Shown: positions 1 through 7,494, counted from the first letter of the stretch. The stretch: 41,551 bases of DNA from an uncultured Porphyromonadaceae bacterium (GCA_937921035.1 CALEUL010000024.1:1-41551); one strand, 5' to 3'. Program-made: numbers and translations. Notes: generated from the letters alone by a model not told the origin.

Positions 1-5
1 TTTCA

Positions 6-43
6 GGGGTCAATCGCACTTTGTCACACGGGGTCAATCGCAC
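6..43. repeat. Direct repeat pair, candidate IS21-family end
   Basis: The 14-mer ggggtcaatcgcac occurs at 6-19 and again at 30-43, a 24-bp period. IS21-family elements typically carry several GGGTCAA-containing repeats just inside their ends and finish in CA. Here a CA lies at 54-55, so the element could end there with the transposase genes to the left of the window. That identity is inference; iterons or operator sites are alternatives. No transposase is visible in the window. Confidence 0.4.
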
Positions 44-132
44 GTGGCTTTTCCAGGTATACCGCGTAATACAGTAGCCTCCCGTCTGTTCCGGATTAAA
101 GAAAAAATATCATCAAAAATAGATAAATAGTT

Positions 133-669
133 ATGGAACTACACGAACTCAGATCTACATGGAAATCTATCGAGCACCATCTTTCCCAACAGGAGCATAC
201 TGATATTTTGCCGACCGATACAGCCGACAACAGAATAAAACTATTACGCCGCATATACATCAGCATGGCTATTACTTTTGCTGGGCTGATTATTATGATT
301 ATTTCGATATTTTGGAGGCCAGGATATACCGCCACCTTGTGGACCGCCGCCTTCTGTGTTTTACTCGTTATCGGCATAGTGGCAGAACTACGCCTTGCAG
401 GTATGGTTAGAAAAATCGACTTATGCAACTTCTCCCAAACAGAGATTCTGAACTGTGTTATCCGTATTAAAAAGTATTACAGAGATATGGAACTATGGAT
501 TTCCGGCGCAGCCATTATGCTATTAGGCTATTTACCGTTTACGTCTCCCGTTTTCAACATGATGGACATGATTATTGTCTGGAGTTTAATGATTATCGGA
601 TTCACTCTCGAATATATTTGGTATCGAAAAAACACTAACTATATCAACAAGTTAAAAAACTGGTTATAA
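133..669 (+). CDS. Four-helix membrane protein, possible anti-sigma-like partner (orphan)
   Basis: A 178-residue protein of unknown function. It has a soluble N-terminus of about 38 residues and four hydrophobic segments near 40-61, 67-88, 121-140 and 145-165, with a short basic tail. Its start (MELHELRSTWKS) closely matches the start of the membrane protein at 4344 (MEIDEVKSNWQS), and both have the same helix layout, so the two are probably distant paralogs. The 4344 copy directly follows an ECF sigma gene, which suggests a regulatory or anti-sigma-like role; that is inference. No sigma gene lies just upstream here. What lies upstream is a repeat that may be an insertion-sequence end. The gene is AT-richer than most of the window. 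Confidence 0.75.
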   Translation: MELHELRSTWKSIEHHLSQQEHTDILPTDTADNRIKLLRRIYISMAITFAGLIIMIISIFWRPGYTATLWTAAFCVLLVIGIVAELRLAGMVRKIDLCNFSQTEILNCVIRIKKYYRDMELWISGAAIMLLGYLPFTSPVFNMMDMIIVWSLMIIGFTLEYIWYRKNTNYINKLKNWL

Positions 670-680
670 TAATTAATAAC

Positions 681-1108
681 ATGAAAATTACAAATTCAAT
701 TGCTGCATTCATTGCAATAGCTGCTGCATTGGCATTAATAACAACCACAAACCCGACATAATCAAAATTAACGCTGAATTGCCAGTTGAATTATTTATAG
801 CAGCGGAAATGGACGATTCGGTTATTGCTCTGCTCCCAGCACTTATGCGAGAGAACGTGCATATCTCGGAATTAATCCATTACCAAGGCGACAGCGTAAT
901 TACTGTGCCATTCTGTTTCTCAGATACCGGAAAGTACGCCCAAATTACAGAAGCCAATCTTGAGAAAAGAATAGCGATTAGTATCAATGGCGATATTGTC
1001 TCGACACCAATTGTAAAAATGAAAATTACAAATGGCGCCTGCTCTGTACACCTTTCAAAAAATCAGATTGCCAATTTTTTCCCAGGTACCGTAATCGATA
1101 ATTTTTAG
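681..1108 (+). pseudogene. SecDF P1-head-like secreted protein, frameshifted
   Basis: An ATG at 681 opens a 26-codon frame encoding a signal-peptide-like hydrophobic stretch and stops at 759-761. The -1 frame is open from 680 to 1108 but has no ATG near its beginning. It encodes about 115 residues in which SDTGKYAQITEANLEKRIAI and the following NGDIVSTPIV resemble the P1 head domain of SecD. Joining the frames around 735-755 gives one protein with a signal peptide, so a one-base deletion or a sequencing error is likely. It is too small to be a SecD and has no SecD membrane region. Programmed frameshifting is possible, but I see no clear slippery site. It follows the membrane protein ending at 669 by 11 bp and may share its transcript. 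Confidence 0.6.
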
Positions 1109-1119
1109 AGATTTACGGG

Positions 1120-2019
1120 TTAAATCCATGAATTCTGGCGTTTCTTCACGGCAAGCGACTCACTCAGCAGGCGCACGAACTCTTTCACAGACTGCTTGTG
1201 ATATGTGTCCTTGAGTATGTGTACACAACCTGTCATTTCATTGTCGGGCACATCAAGAGGAACCGCTTTTACATCGCGTTCGCTATATATGGAATCCTCG
1301 GCAAGAACTGTTACAAGACTGGTCTGCCGGATTAGTTTCAGCAGTATATTCACCTCGTTCAGTTCTATGCGGATATGAAAATCACTATAATCCGTTATGA
1401 GGTTATCAAGGGCATTACGCGCCTGCAGCCCCTTCGACGGCAATGCCAGTTCGTAGTTCATAAGTTCGGAGAGTGAAATTTTCTCCTTTGATGCGAGGGG
1501 ATGTGTTGTCCTTACCACAGCCGACAGGCTGTTCTGAAACAGAAAGTGCGACTCCACACCGACAACCGGCTGTGTGGGCTTGAAAGCCAACACGAAATCC
1601 AGTTCACGCTTGCCAAGAAGGGTCATAAGTTCACTCATAGGCTTGTATATGATGTTGAGCTTTATGCGCGGGTACAACTTCATGAACGAGACCACAGTCT
1701 CGGTAAGTATCGGACTGAAAGAATACGTCACGCCGATGTTCAATGTGCCTGTAAGCAGCTTCTGGAGATCGCGTATGCGATCGGCGCAGGCCTCGGCATC
1801 GTGTATGGTACGCAAGGCAAACGGCAATATCACCTCAGCGGCCTCGGTAAGGCGTATGGAATGGCTGTTGCGCATAAAAAGCTGCACGCCTAATTCATCC
1901 TCCAGCTGCTTTATCTGCTGCGAAAGAGAGCTCTGCGCAATGTTCAGCGCTTTTGCCGCGTCGGAAAAATTCAGTGTCTCGGCGGCTTTGGCAAAATATC
2001 TTAACTGTCTTAACTCCAT
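1120..2019 (-). CDS. LysR-family transcriptional regulator
   Basis: A 299-residue protein of normal LysR length. The N-terminal winged helix-turn-helix (about residues 3-60) shows the usual pattern, including MELRQLRYF at the start, AQSSLSQQIKQLE in the recognition helix and LGVQLF after it. Residues about 90-290 form the periplasmic-binding-like effector domain. The effector is unknown. Unusually for the family, it is not divergent from its likely target: it lies last in a same-strand series after the two exporter genes, 27 bp behind the shorter subunit, so it is probably co-transcribed with them. A role in controlling that exporter is inferred from position only. Confidence 0.9.
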   Translation of the reverse strand: MELRQLRYFAKAAETLNFSDAAKALNIAQSSLSQQIKQLEDELGVQLFMRNSHSIRLTEAAEVILPFALRTIHDAEACADRIRDLQKLLTGTLNIGVTYSFSPILTETVVSFMKLYPRIKLNIIYKPMSELMTLLGKRELDFVLAFKPTQPVVGVESHFLFQNSLSAVVRTTHPLASKEKISLSELMNYELALPSKGLQARNALDNLITDYSDFHIRIELNEVNILLKLIRQTSLVTVLAEDSIYSERDVKAVPLDVPDNEMTGCVHILKDTYHKQSVKEFVRLLSESLAVKKRQNSWI

Positions 2020-2046
2020 AGTCCTGCAAAATTATCAATAATATAT

Positions 2047-2541
2047 CTACCTCGTAGCGGTAAACGAAAGTTTTTTGAAAAGGAACACCGGAATTGTGGC
2101 CCCGACAACCATTCCCAGGATAATGAACGAACACGTCAGCCCGTTATATGCCAAAAGATAAAAATAATGGCCGAAGGCGTCCTCCTGTGTATGGTACAGA
2201 CAGGATAGCAATGCCTCTATCGTGCGGTAGGCATACATTCCCGGTATCATGGGAAGCAACGCCGGAAAGAAACATACTTCAGCAGGGCATTTTATGTGCG
2301 AGGCAGACAATACCGCAAGCACACCGATTGCAAACGAAGCCAGTGTGCTCGCTGGAATGATGTGCATTCCTCCGAATTCGGGTAATGTGAGCACATACCT
2401 TATGGCGTGCCCGGCCGCTGCAATCAAAGCAAGTGTAAGATATGCACGCCTCGGCGTGTTGCTTATACTGGAGAATCCGATAGCCGCTATAGCCGCAAAC
2501 AATCCGTCCTCAAAAATATTTATCAATATGTCGGTCCACAT
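2047..2541 (-). CDS. ThrE_2/YjjB-type exporter subunit
   Basis: A 164-residue hydrophobic protein with about five membrane segments, matching in size and character the small subunit of split ThrE-type exporters (E. coli YjjB is about 157 residues). It starts 7 bp after the larger subunit at 2549-3358 ends, the usual pairing. In E. coli the YjjP-YjjB pair is linked to succinate export, while single-chain ThrE of Corynebacterium exports threonine and serine. The substrate here cannot be read from sequence. Inner-membrane location is clear from composition. Confidence 0.85.
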   Translation of the reverse strand: MWTDILINIFEDGLFAAIAAIGFSSISNTPRRAYLTLALIAAAGHAIRYVLTLPEFGGMHIIPASTLASFAIGVLAVLSASHIKCPAEVCFFPALLPMIPGMYAYRTIEALLSCLYHTQEDAFGHYFYLLAYNGLTCSFIILGMVVGATIPVFLFKKLSFTATR

Positions 2542-2548
2542 AAACTGT

Positions 2549-3358
2549 CTAAAACCATTTTAAACCAAGGATGAACATTCCCGCACACAACCCCGCCGAC
2601 AGACATACAGTGAGCACCGCGGCATCTATAAAGCGGCTGACCGCGCACAGATAGTGGCGGTATATCAGGTCGCTCACCGCATTTATGTACGGCACACCCG
2701 GAATAAGATAGAGCACGCTTGTTCCAAGGGCTGTCTCGGGCGTTGTGCCTATGTCGAAAACATGTCCGGCGGCACTCAACGCCGCGGAGAAAAAGGACGC
2801 GCACAAAAAGGTGAGGCGTACGTCGCGATGATCCTCAAGCATTATCTGTTTCAGCCTATAGCCCGCAAGAGTTGAAACAAATACAATAAGCATTGCAATT
2901 GCGTCGCCCCCGAAAAGACGGCAGAAAGAAGCATTGGCAAAGCTCGTAAGAATCAGCACCTCGTATTTTCCTGTCGGTTTTGTCTTCCGGATAAGCATGA
3001 AGCGCCTTGTGGCTGTCGAGAAATCGAGATGATTGTCGGCCACCTCCCAGCTGAGGCGGCTGAGGCGTGCGTTAAGGTTGAAACTGATGCCGCAATCAGC
3101 GGTCTTGCGCACTGCCACGCCACTGTCGGCGGCATCATTGTTCCACACCGACACGTATACATGTGTCGGCATAATAAAGATATCTGCCTCCATACCCCAA
3201 GCCTCAGCAATCCGCCTGGTGTTTTTCTCGATACGTATACATGTTGCTCCGCATCCGGATAGCAGGGATGCGTAATCGGCGAGAAAAGCAGCCGTTTTAC
3301 GGACCTCTGCATCGTGCTGCGCACCATCGGACTTACAGATCCTCGAATTCATCGTCAT
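2549..3358 (-). CDS. ThrE/YjjP-type exporter large subunit
   Basis: A 269-residue protein with a soluble N-terminal region of about 130 residues (LLSGCGATCIRIE, VYVSVWNND, LSRLSWEVAD) followed by about five membrane helices. This is the layout of the ThrE/DUF1212 family. With the downstream small subunit it should form a two-component amino-acid or organic-acid exporter in the inner membrane. The start at 3358 overlaps the end of the upstream small gene by 26 bp; a second ATG at 3352 is equally possible. Operon order is small membrane protein, this subunit, small subunit, LysR. Confidence 0.87.
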   Translation of the reverse strand: MTMNSRICKSDGAQHDAEVRKTAAFLADYASLLSGCGATCIRIEKNTRRIAEAWGMEADIFIMPTHVYVSVWNNDAADSGVAVRKTADCGISFNLNARLSRLSWEVADNHLDFSTATRRFMLIRKTKPTGKYEVLILTSFANASFCRLFGGDAIAMLIVFVSTLAGYRLKQIMLEDHRDVRLTFLCASFFSAALSAAGHVFDIGTTPETALGTSVLYLIPGVPYINAVSDLIYRHYLCAVSRFIDAAVLTVCLSAGLCAGMFILGLKWF

Positions 3359-3527
3359 CTACATCTCCCGGGACATAAAAAATTTCCTTTTCACTCCCTA
3401 TATCAAATACATGTGCCCGCTTGCGGCCGTTGTGATGGCAATGGCAATAAACTGCGACAGCTCTAAATACAAAGGCGAACAACAGCACTCCCGCTATCAT
3501 GCACCATACAATCATTGGTTGAACCAT
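3333..3527 (-). CDS. Small membrane protein with CHCHH motif and acidic tail
   Basis: A 64-residue protein not assignable to a family I recognise. Residues about 4-27 form one membrane helix, followed by a Cys/His-rich turn (YCHCHHNGRKR) and a strongly acidic C-terminus (DVDDDEFEDL). It overlaps the exporter large subunit by 26 bp and has a good promoter in front of it, so it is the first gene of the exporter operon. The Cys/His cluster at the membrane face could bind a metal; that is inference. The overlap leaves some chance that it only serves translational coupling. Confidence 0.6.
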   Translation of the reverse strand: MVQPMIVWCMIAGVLLFAFVFRAVAVYCHCHHNGRKRAHVFDIGSEKEIFYVPGDVDDDEFEDL

Positions 3528-3551
3528 AATCTTTCGCTTTTAATTTTGCCG

Positions 3552-3583
3552 CAAAAGTACAACCGTACCGTAGACCGCAGAAA
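3552..3583 (-). promoter_or_regulatory. Bacteroidetes-type promoter for the exporter operon
   Basis: On the minus strand TACTTTTG (3559-3552) fits TAnnTTTG exactly. A TTTC at 3583-3580, 20 bp upstream, is a near match to the -33 TTTG. Transcription would start near 3545, about 18 bp before the ATG at 3527. Confidence 0.6.
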
Positions 3584-3676
3584 CACTCAGCAAGGGATTT
3601 CCCTATTGCCGTTATAGGCAAAAATGAATTCTCCGGTATATGAAACATTTTTTATGGAAGAAACATGACACTTTTT

Positions 3677-3684
3677 TAATTTTG
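3677..3684 (+). promoter_or_regulatory. -7 element for the ECF sigma gene
   Basis: TAATTTTG fits the Bacteroidetes -7 consensus TAnnTTTG. The -33 region is weak (a T-rich run near 3648-3653). Transcription would begin near 3691, 30 bp before the ATG at 3721, which supports the longer N-terminus of the sigma factor. Confidence 0.5.
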
Positions 3685-3720
3685 TCGCGTCTAAAGGAAT
3701 AAAATAGTTATTATTCAGCA

Positions 3721-4332
3721 ATGACAATAGCTCTCAACGTTCCGGTTTCATTATCGCCGGGCCTGCGGATACGGATTTTCGCGGCCCGCCTGGCTGCCGC
3801 AGCCCGCCATAATCCGGACAAAAGCATAGAATCTGAAAGACTGTTCATGGACATAACCCGCAATCAGGGTAACCTTGTTGCAAGCATCTGTCTGTCGTTC
3901 GCCAGATCTAAGGAAGAATTTGAAGACCTCCGCCAAGACACGCTGCTCAACATCTGGCGTGGCATCGACAGTTTCCGCGAAGACAGCAGCATCTCCACAT
4001 GGGTCTATAGGGTTACTCTCAACACCTGCGTCAGTTCGCAGAGGAAAAACAAAAGAAGCGAAAAACAGACAGAGGCGCTTGATGAGTTCTATCGCGAGCT
4101 GTTCGACGATTCATCTGCCGAAGATTTAGAGCGCTACGAGCTGATGTACCGCCTTATCGCAAAACTGTCGCCACTCGACAAATCGGTACTGATAATGTGG
4201 CTCGACGACAAATCGTATGACGAAATAGCAGACGTTATGGGTCTGAGCCGCAATGCTGTTGCCTCGCGCCTTAAACGCGCAAAAGACAGGCTGACAGCCA
4301 TAGCAGCCGATACAAAATTCTCAATCATCTAA
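3721..4332 (+). CDS. ECF-type RNA polymerase sigma factor
   Basis: A 203-residue sigma-70 family protein. Region 2 covers about residues 45-110 (EEFEDLRQDTLLNIWRGI, then STWVYRVTLNTC). Region 4 covers about 145-195 (LSPLDKSVLIMWLDDKSYDEI, with NAVASRLKRAKDRL as the recognition helix). It carries about 33 extra residues at the N-terminus compared with a typical ECF factor; starts inside the frame are possible, but the promoter position fits 3721. The next gene, 11 bp downstream, encodes a four-helix membrane protein probably acting with it. The regulon is unknown. Confidence 0.9.
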   Translation: MTIALNVPVSLSPGLRIRIFAARLAAAARHNPDKSIESERLFMDITRNQGNLVASICLSFARSKEEFEDLRQDTLLNIWRGIDSFREDSSISTWVYRVTLNTCVSSQRKNKRSEKQTEALDEFYRELFDDSSAEDLERYELMYRLIAKLSPLDKSVLIMWLDDKSYDEIADVMGLSRNAVASRLKRAKDRLTAIAADTKFSII

Positions 4333-4343
4333 ATATAAGCAAA

Positions 4344-4865
4344 ATGGAAATCGACGAAGTAAAATCTAACTGGCAGTCTGCAAAGAATAACATCCGACAG
4401 GACCTGGGACCGCATTCCGACAAAAACAAGACCGCACTCCAGCGCTTAGGCGACAAATATTGCCGTTTTTCGATAATGAGCCTGATAATTATGTTTATTG
4501 GCCCGAACGTACTGTTCAACGCCGGCATCAGATCGGTCTGGTTTATTGCCGGATATTTCATTCTTTTAGGAGCTGCATCGGTTATCGACCGCTATCTCGC
4601 CAACAGTATCCGCGCGATAGATCCGGCGCACATGTCGGTAACGGAAGTGCTTGAACGCACAATGAAATGCCGCAGAATCCATGTGCGCTTTGTCGCAATG
4701 GCCGCGCCGTTCGCTATATTCTGGTGTGCGGGGGCAGCATATATCATGCAGGCGAACATTTATTTTTTCTACGGAATATGCACAGGAGGATTTGTCGGAC
4801 TTATCGTCGGAATAAATGTACTGATGAACTTCCTCAACGATTACCGCGAAGCAATGCAGGAATAG
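4344..4865 (+). CDS. Membrane protein co-encoded with the ECF sigma factor
   Basis: A 173-residue protein with a soluble N-terminus of about 40 residues and four hydrophobic segments near 43-63, 66-84, 118-138 and 140-160. It follows the sigma gene by 11 bp, so an anti-sigma or sensor function is reasonable, although no classical zinc anti-sigma motif is present. It resembles the orphan protein at 133-669 in length, helix layout and start (ME-x-x-E-x-x-S-x-W). The function is not established by sequence. Confidence 0.8.
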   Translation: MEIDEVKSNWQSAKNNIRQDLGPHSDKNKTALQRLGDKYCRFSIMSLIIMFIGPNVLFNAGIRSVWFIAGYFILLGAASVIDRYLANSIRAIDPAHMSVTEVLERTMKCRRIHVRFVAMAAPFAIFWCAGAAYIMQANIYFFYGICTGGFVGLIVGINVLMNFLNDYREAMQE

Positions 4866-4950
4866 TCATAATAAACTGTCGCTGACTTTTGGCGCGCAGG
4901 CTGTTCTGCTTATAATTTAAAGCGTGTATGAGGATTTTCGTGGCAAAAAG

Positions 4951-4981
4951 TTTGTGAATTGAAATATTTTGGATAAATTTG
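4951..4981 (+). promoter_or_regulatory. Promoter of the methionine operon leader
   Basis: TTTG at 4951-4954, a 19-bp spacer and TAAATTTG at 4974-4981 match the Bacteroidetes TTTG/TAnnTTTG promoter perfectly. The start point is expected near 4985-4988, on or next to the ATG at 4986. Either the leader peptide is translated from a leaderless RNA, or it starts at the in-frame ATG at 5022. Confidence 0.75.
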
Positions 4982-4985
4982 CGGC

Positions 4986-5084
4986 ATGAAAAACTCTAAG
5001 GCATATTTCTATCAGGCGAACATGGCGGATTTCTCCTCTATGATGTCCATGATGATGATGCGCAGCCGACAAAGCCGGGTGTAG
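4986..5084 (+). CDS. Met-rich leader peptide of the metY operon
   Basis: A 32-codon frame (20 codons if started at the ATG at 5022). It contains six Met codons within seven consecutive codons: 5040, 5043, 5049, 5052, 5055 and 5058, with a Ser at 5046. The stop is at 5082-5084, 30 bp before a strong terminator hairpin and 84 bp before metY. A run of codons for the pathway product next to a terminator is the hallmark of ribosome-mediated attenuation. When Met-tRNA is scarce the ribosome should stall at 5040-5060. The peptide itself probably has no function. Confidence 0.75.
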   Translation: MKNSKAYFYQANMADFSSMMSMMMMRSRQSRV

Positions 5085-5123
5085 AGTTTTCATGTTCCCA
5101 AATGATTATTCGCAATCCGGCTT
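5072..5123 (+). promoter_or_regulatory. Antiterminator helix of the met attenuator
   Basis: AAGCCGGGT (5072-5080) can pair with ATCCGGCTT (5115-5123), nine pairs with one G-U. This uses up the 5' arm of the terminator at 5114, so the two structures exclude each other. A ribosome stalled on the Met codons ending at 5060 would leave 5072-5080 free. A ribosome at the stop codon (5082-5084) would cover it and allow the terminator to form. The geometry is read directly from the sequence; the mechanism is inference. Confidence 0.65.
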
Positions 5124-5145
5124 CAAGGCCGGATTTTTTATTTTA
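5114..5145 (+). terminator. Intrinsic terminator (attenuator) before metY
   Basis: AATCCGGC (5114-5121) pairs with GCCGGATT (5128-5135) around a six-base loop and is followed by a T-rich run to 5145. It lies between the leader stop codon and metY, so full-length transcription needs readthrough or the competing helix. Confidence 0.85.
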
Positions 5146-5167
5146 TACAATTCAAAAGACACATAAT

Positions 5168-6460
5168 ATGGACTACAGCAAACTCAAATTCGCCACGCGT
5201 CAGATACACGCCGGCCTCGATCCCAAAGACAAAACAGGCTCTCGCGGAACTCCCATCTACCCTACAGCTGCTTACCGTTTCGAGAGCTGCGACTATGCGG
5301 CAAACCTTTTCGAGCTTAGCCAGCCAGGAAATATATATACACGCCTACAAAACCCCACAAACTCGGCATACGAGGAACGCGTCGCCGCCCTCTACGGAGG
5401 TGTGGGCGCCGTCGCCGTTTCGTCGGGCATGGCGGCAACCCTGGTTACAATCACCAACCTGGCATCGAAAGGCGACAATATCGTTGCCTCGCCATACCTC
5501 TACGGAGGCACCTATAATCTTTTCCGCCACACAATAGGACGCCTCGGCATCGAGGTTCGCATCGCCGGCGGCGAAAAGCCAGAAGATTTCGAAAAACTTA
5601 TCGACGACCGCACAAAAGGCATATTCATTGAAAGCATGGGCAATCCCACATGCGCCGTGCTCGATATCGAGGCCATCGGCAAAGTTGCCGCACGTCTCAA
5701 GGTGCCGTTTATCGTAGACAATACCTTCGGCGCCGGCGGCTACCTGTGTAATCCCTTCGACTGGGGCGCCGACATCGTCGTGGAATCGGCCACAAAATGG
5801 ATCAACGGCCACGGCACTGCTATGGGCGGCATTATCGTGGATAAGGGCAGCTTCGACTGGGCCGGCTCCGGCCGCTTCCCGAACATTGCTGGGCCCTCCG
5901 AAGGCTACCACGGCCTTGACCTGACAGAGGCTTTCGGCCCGGCAGCGTTTATCGTGAAATGTCGTGTTGACGGTCTGCGCGACTTAGGCACATGTCCCTC
6001 GGCTTTCGACAGCTATCTGATGATGCTCGGCCTTGAAACACTCTCGCTGCGCGTGCGCCATGAGGTGGAATCCACACACCGGCTGGCCGAGTTCCTGCGC
6101 GAAAGCCCGTATGTGGAACGTGTAAGCTTCGTGGGATTCGAGGACAATCCATATCACGAATTAGCGAAGAAATATTTCCGCTACGGCTCGTCGGCTGTGC
6201 TTAACGTGGAACTGAAAGGCACTTTGGAAAGCACTGTCCGCTTTGTGGAAAGCCTGCAGCTTGCCGCGCACATGACCATGATAGGCGACTCCATCACTGT
6301 GGTAACACACCCGGCATCGACAACCCACAAACAGCTCAGCGACGCCGACCTGCGCGCCGCCGGCGTTACACCGACGCTACTGCGCATATCCCTCGGTCTT
6401 GAGGATGTAGAGGATATAATCGCCGATTTCAGTCAGGCATTTGAAAAAATAGACGCCTGA
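5168..6460 (+). CDS. metY: O-acetylhomoserine sulfhydrylase (aminocarboxypropyltransferase)
   Basis: A 430-residue PLP enzyme of the Cys/Met metabolism family. It makes homocysteine from O-acetylhomoserine and sulfide in the cytoplasm. Visible motifs are NIYTRLQNPTN near the N-terminus, SSGMAATL (phosphate-binding region), DNTFGAGGYLCNP, and SATKWINGHGTAMGG with the PLP lysine at residue 210. Length and a long C-terminal half fit MetY better than cystathionine gamma-synthase. The frame is open from 5102, but that start lies inside the terminator hairpin, so the ATG at 5168 was chosen. It is first in an operon with metX and hom; its stop overlaps the metX ATG by one base. It is probably controlled by the Met leader attenuator. 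Confidence 0.93.
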   Translation: MDYSKLKFATRQIHAGLDPKDKTGSRGTPIYPTAAYRFESCDYAANLFELSQPGNIYTRLQNPTNSAYEERVAALYGGVGAVAVSSGMAATLVTITNLASKGDNIVASPYLYGGTYNLFRHTIGRLGIEVRIAGGEKPEDFEKLIDDRTKGIFIESMGNPTCAVLDIEAIGKVAARLKVPFIVDNTFGAGGYLCNPFDWGADIVVESATKWINGHGTAMGGIIVDKGSFDWAGSGRFPNIAGPSEGYHGLDLTEAFGPAAFIVKCRVDGLRDLGTCPSAFDSYLMMLGLETLSLRVRHEVESTHRLAEFLRESPYVERVSFVGFEDNPYHELAKKYFRYGSSAVLNVELKGTLESTVRFVESLQLAAHMTMIGDSITVVTHPASTTHKQLSDADLRAAGVTPTLLRISLGLEDVEDIIADFSQAFEKIDA

Positions 6461-7494
6461 TGCCAGAGTTCTTTCATACCGACAAGCCTTTCGAGCCGGA
6501 GCAGGGCGGTGCTCTGCCCGGCTTCACAATCGCCTACCACACCTTCGGCAGGCTTAACGAGACGCGCGACAATGTGGTTTGGGTATGCCATGCACTGACG
6601 GCCAACAGCGACGTTGCCGACTGGTGGCCCCATACGGTTGAGGAAGGGCGTTTTCTCGACCCATCCAAGTGGTTCGTGGTGTGCGCCAACATCCCCGGCT
6701 CGCACTACGGCAGCACAGGTCCGCTGAGTATCAATCCTACCACCGGCACGCCCTGGTACAGCGATTTCCCGAAGCTGACGATACGCGACATGGCGCGCGC
6801 CCTGCGCTTGCTGGCCGAACACCTCGGAATAGGGCACATTCACGCTATGGTAGGCAGTTCTGTAGGCGGTTTTCAGGCACTTGAATGGGTGTGCGAGGAG
6901 CCGTGGCGCTTCGACAAGCTGATTCTTATAGCCACCGACGCAAAGGCATCACCGTGGACAATTGCCATCGACGAGACGCAGCGCATGGCCATAAAGGCCG
7001 ACGCCACTTTCGGCGAGCCGCGCCCCGACGCCGGTATGGCCGGACTTGCCGCGGCTCGCGCCATTGGGCTGCTCACCTACCGTGGTCCGCGCGGCTACAA
7101 CATAACACAGCAGGATTTACCCTGCGGCGACGCTGTGCCGGCAACACACCGTGCCTGCACCTACCAGCAGCATCAGGGCGACAAGCTGTGCCGCCGCTAC
7201 AACGCATATTCATATGTCGCTATCCTCGATGCCTTCGACACCCACGACGTAGGCCGAGGCCGCGGCGGCACGGAGGCTGCCCTGGCGCGCATCACAGCCG
7301 ATACCATTGTTGTCGGTATCACCACCGACATAATCTTCACCGTGGAGGAAATGCGGCGCCTCTCCAAAGCAATACCGGGCGCAAAGTATGCCGAGATAGA
7401 CTCGCAATTCGGACACGACGGGTTCCTCGTAGAGGACCGCAGCCTCAACGAAATAATATATCCTTTCATCAACGATAAAAAAGAATCTAAATGA
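6460..7494 (+). CDS. metX: Homoserine O-acetyltransferase
   Basis: A 344-residue alpha/beta-hydrolase-fold enzyme that activates homoserine, normally with acetyl-CoA, for the sulfhydrylase encoded just upstream. The catalytic triad is visible: Ser134 in GSSVGGFQALEW, Asp290 in GITTDIIFT and His319 in FGHDGFL. Other family motifs are CHALTANSDVADWW and GSHYGSTGPLSINP. Some MetX-like enzymes use succinyl-CoA; the neighbouring O-acetylhomoserine sulfhydrylase argues for acetyl. The ATG shares a base with the metY stop, and its own stop overlaps hom by 4 bp, so translation is probably coupled. Confidence 0.94.
   Translation: MPEFFHTDKPFEPEQGGALPGFTIAYHTFGRLNETRDNVVWVCHALTANSDVADWWPHTVEEGRFLDPSKWFVVCANIPGSHYGSTGPLSINPTTGTPWYSDFPKLTIRDMARALRLLAEHLGIGHIHAMVGSSVGGFQALEWVCEEPWRFDKLILIATDAKASPWTIAIDETQRMAIKADATFGEPRPDAGMAGLAAARAIGLLTYRGPRGYNITQQDLPCGDAVPATHRACTYQQHQGDKLCRRYNAYSYVAILDAFDTHDVGRGRGGTEAALARITADTIVVGITTDIIFTVEEMRRLSKAIPGAKYAEIDSQFGHDGFLVEDRSLNEIIYPFINDKKESK

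Noticed and set aside
4866..5167. SAM riboswitch upstream of metY
   Set aside because: I looked for a SAM-I or SAM-II core; the region is filled by the leader frame and terminator pair, and no riboswitch motif was seen.
5102..5167. N-terminal extension of metY from the ATG at 5102
   Set aside because: It would translate the terminator hairpin and gives a non-homologous N-terminus; the ATG at 5168 fits the family.
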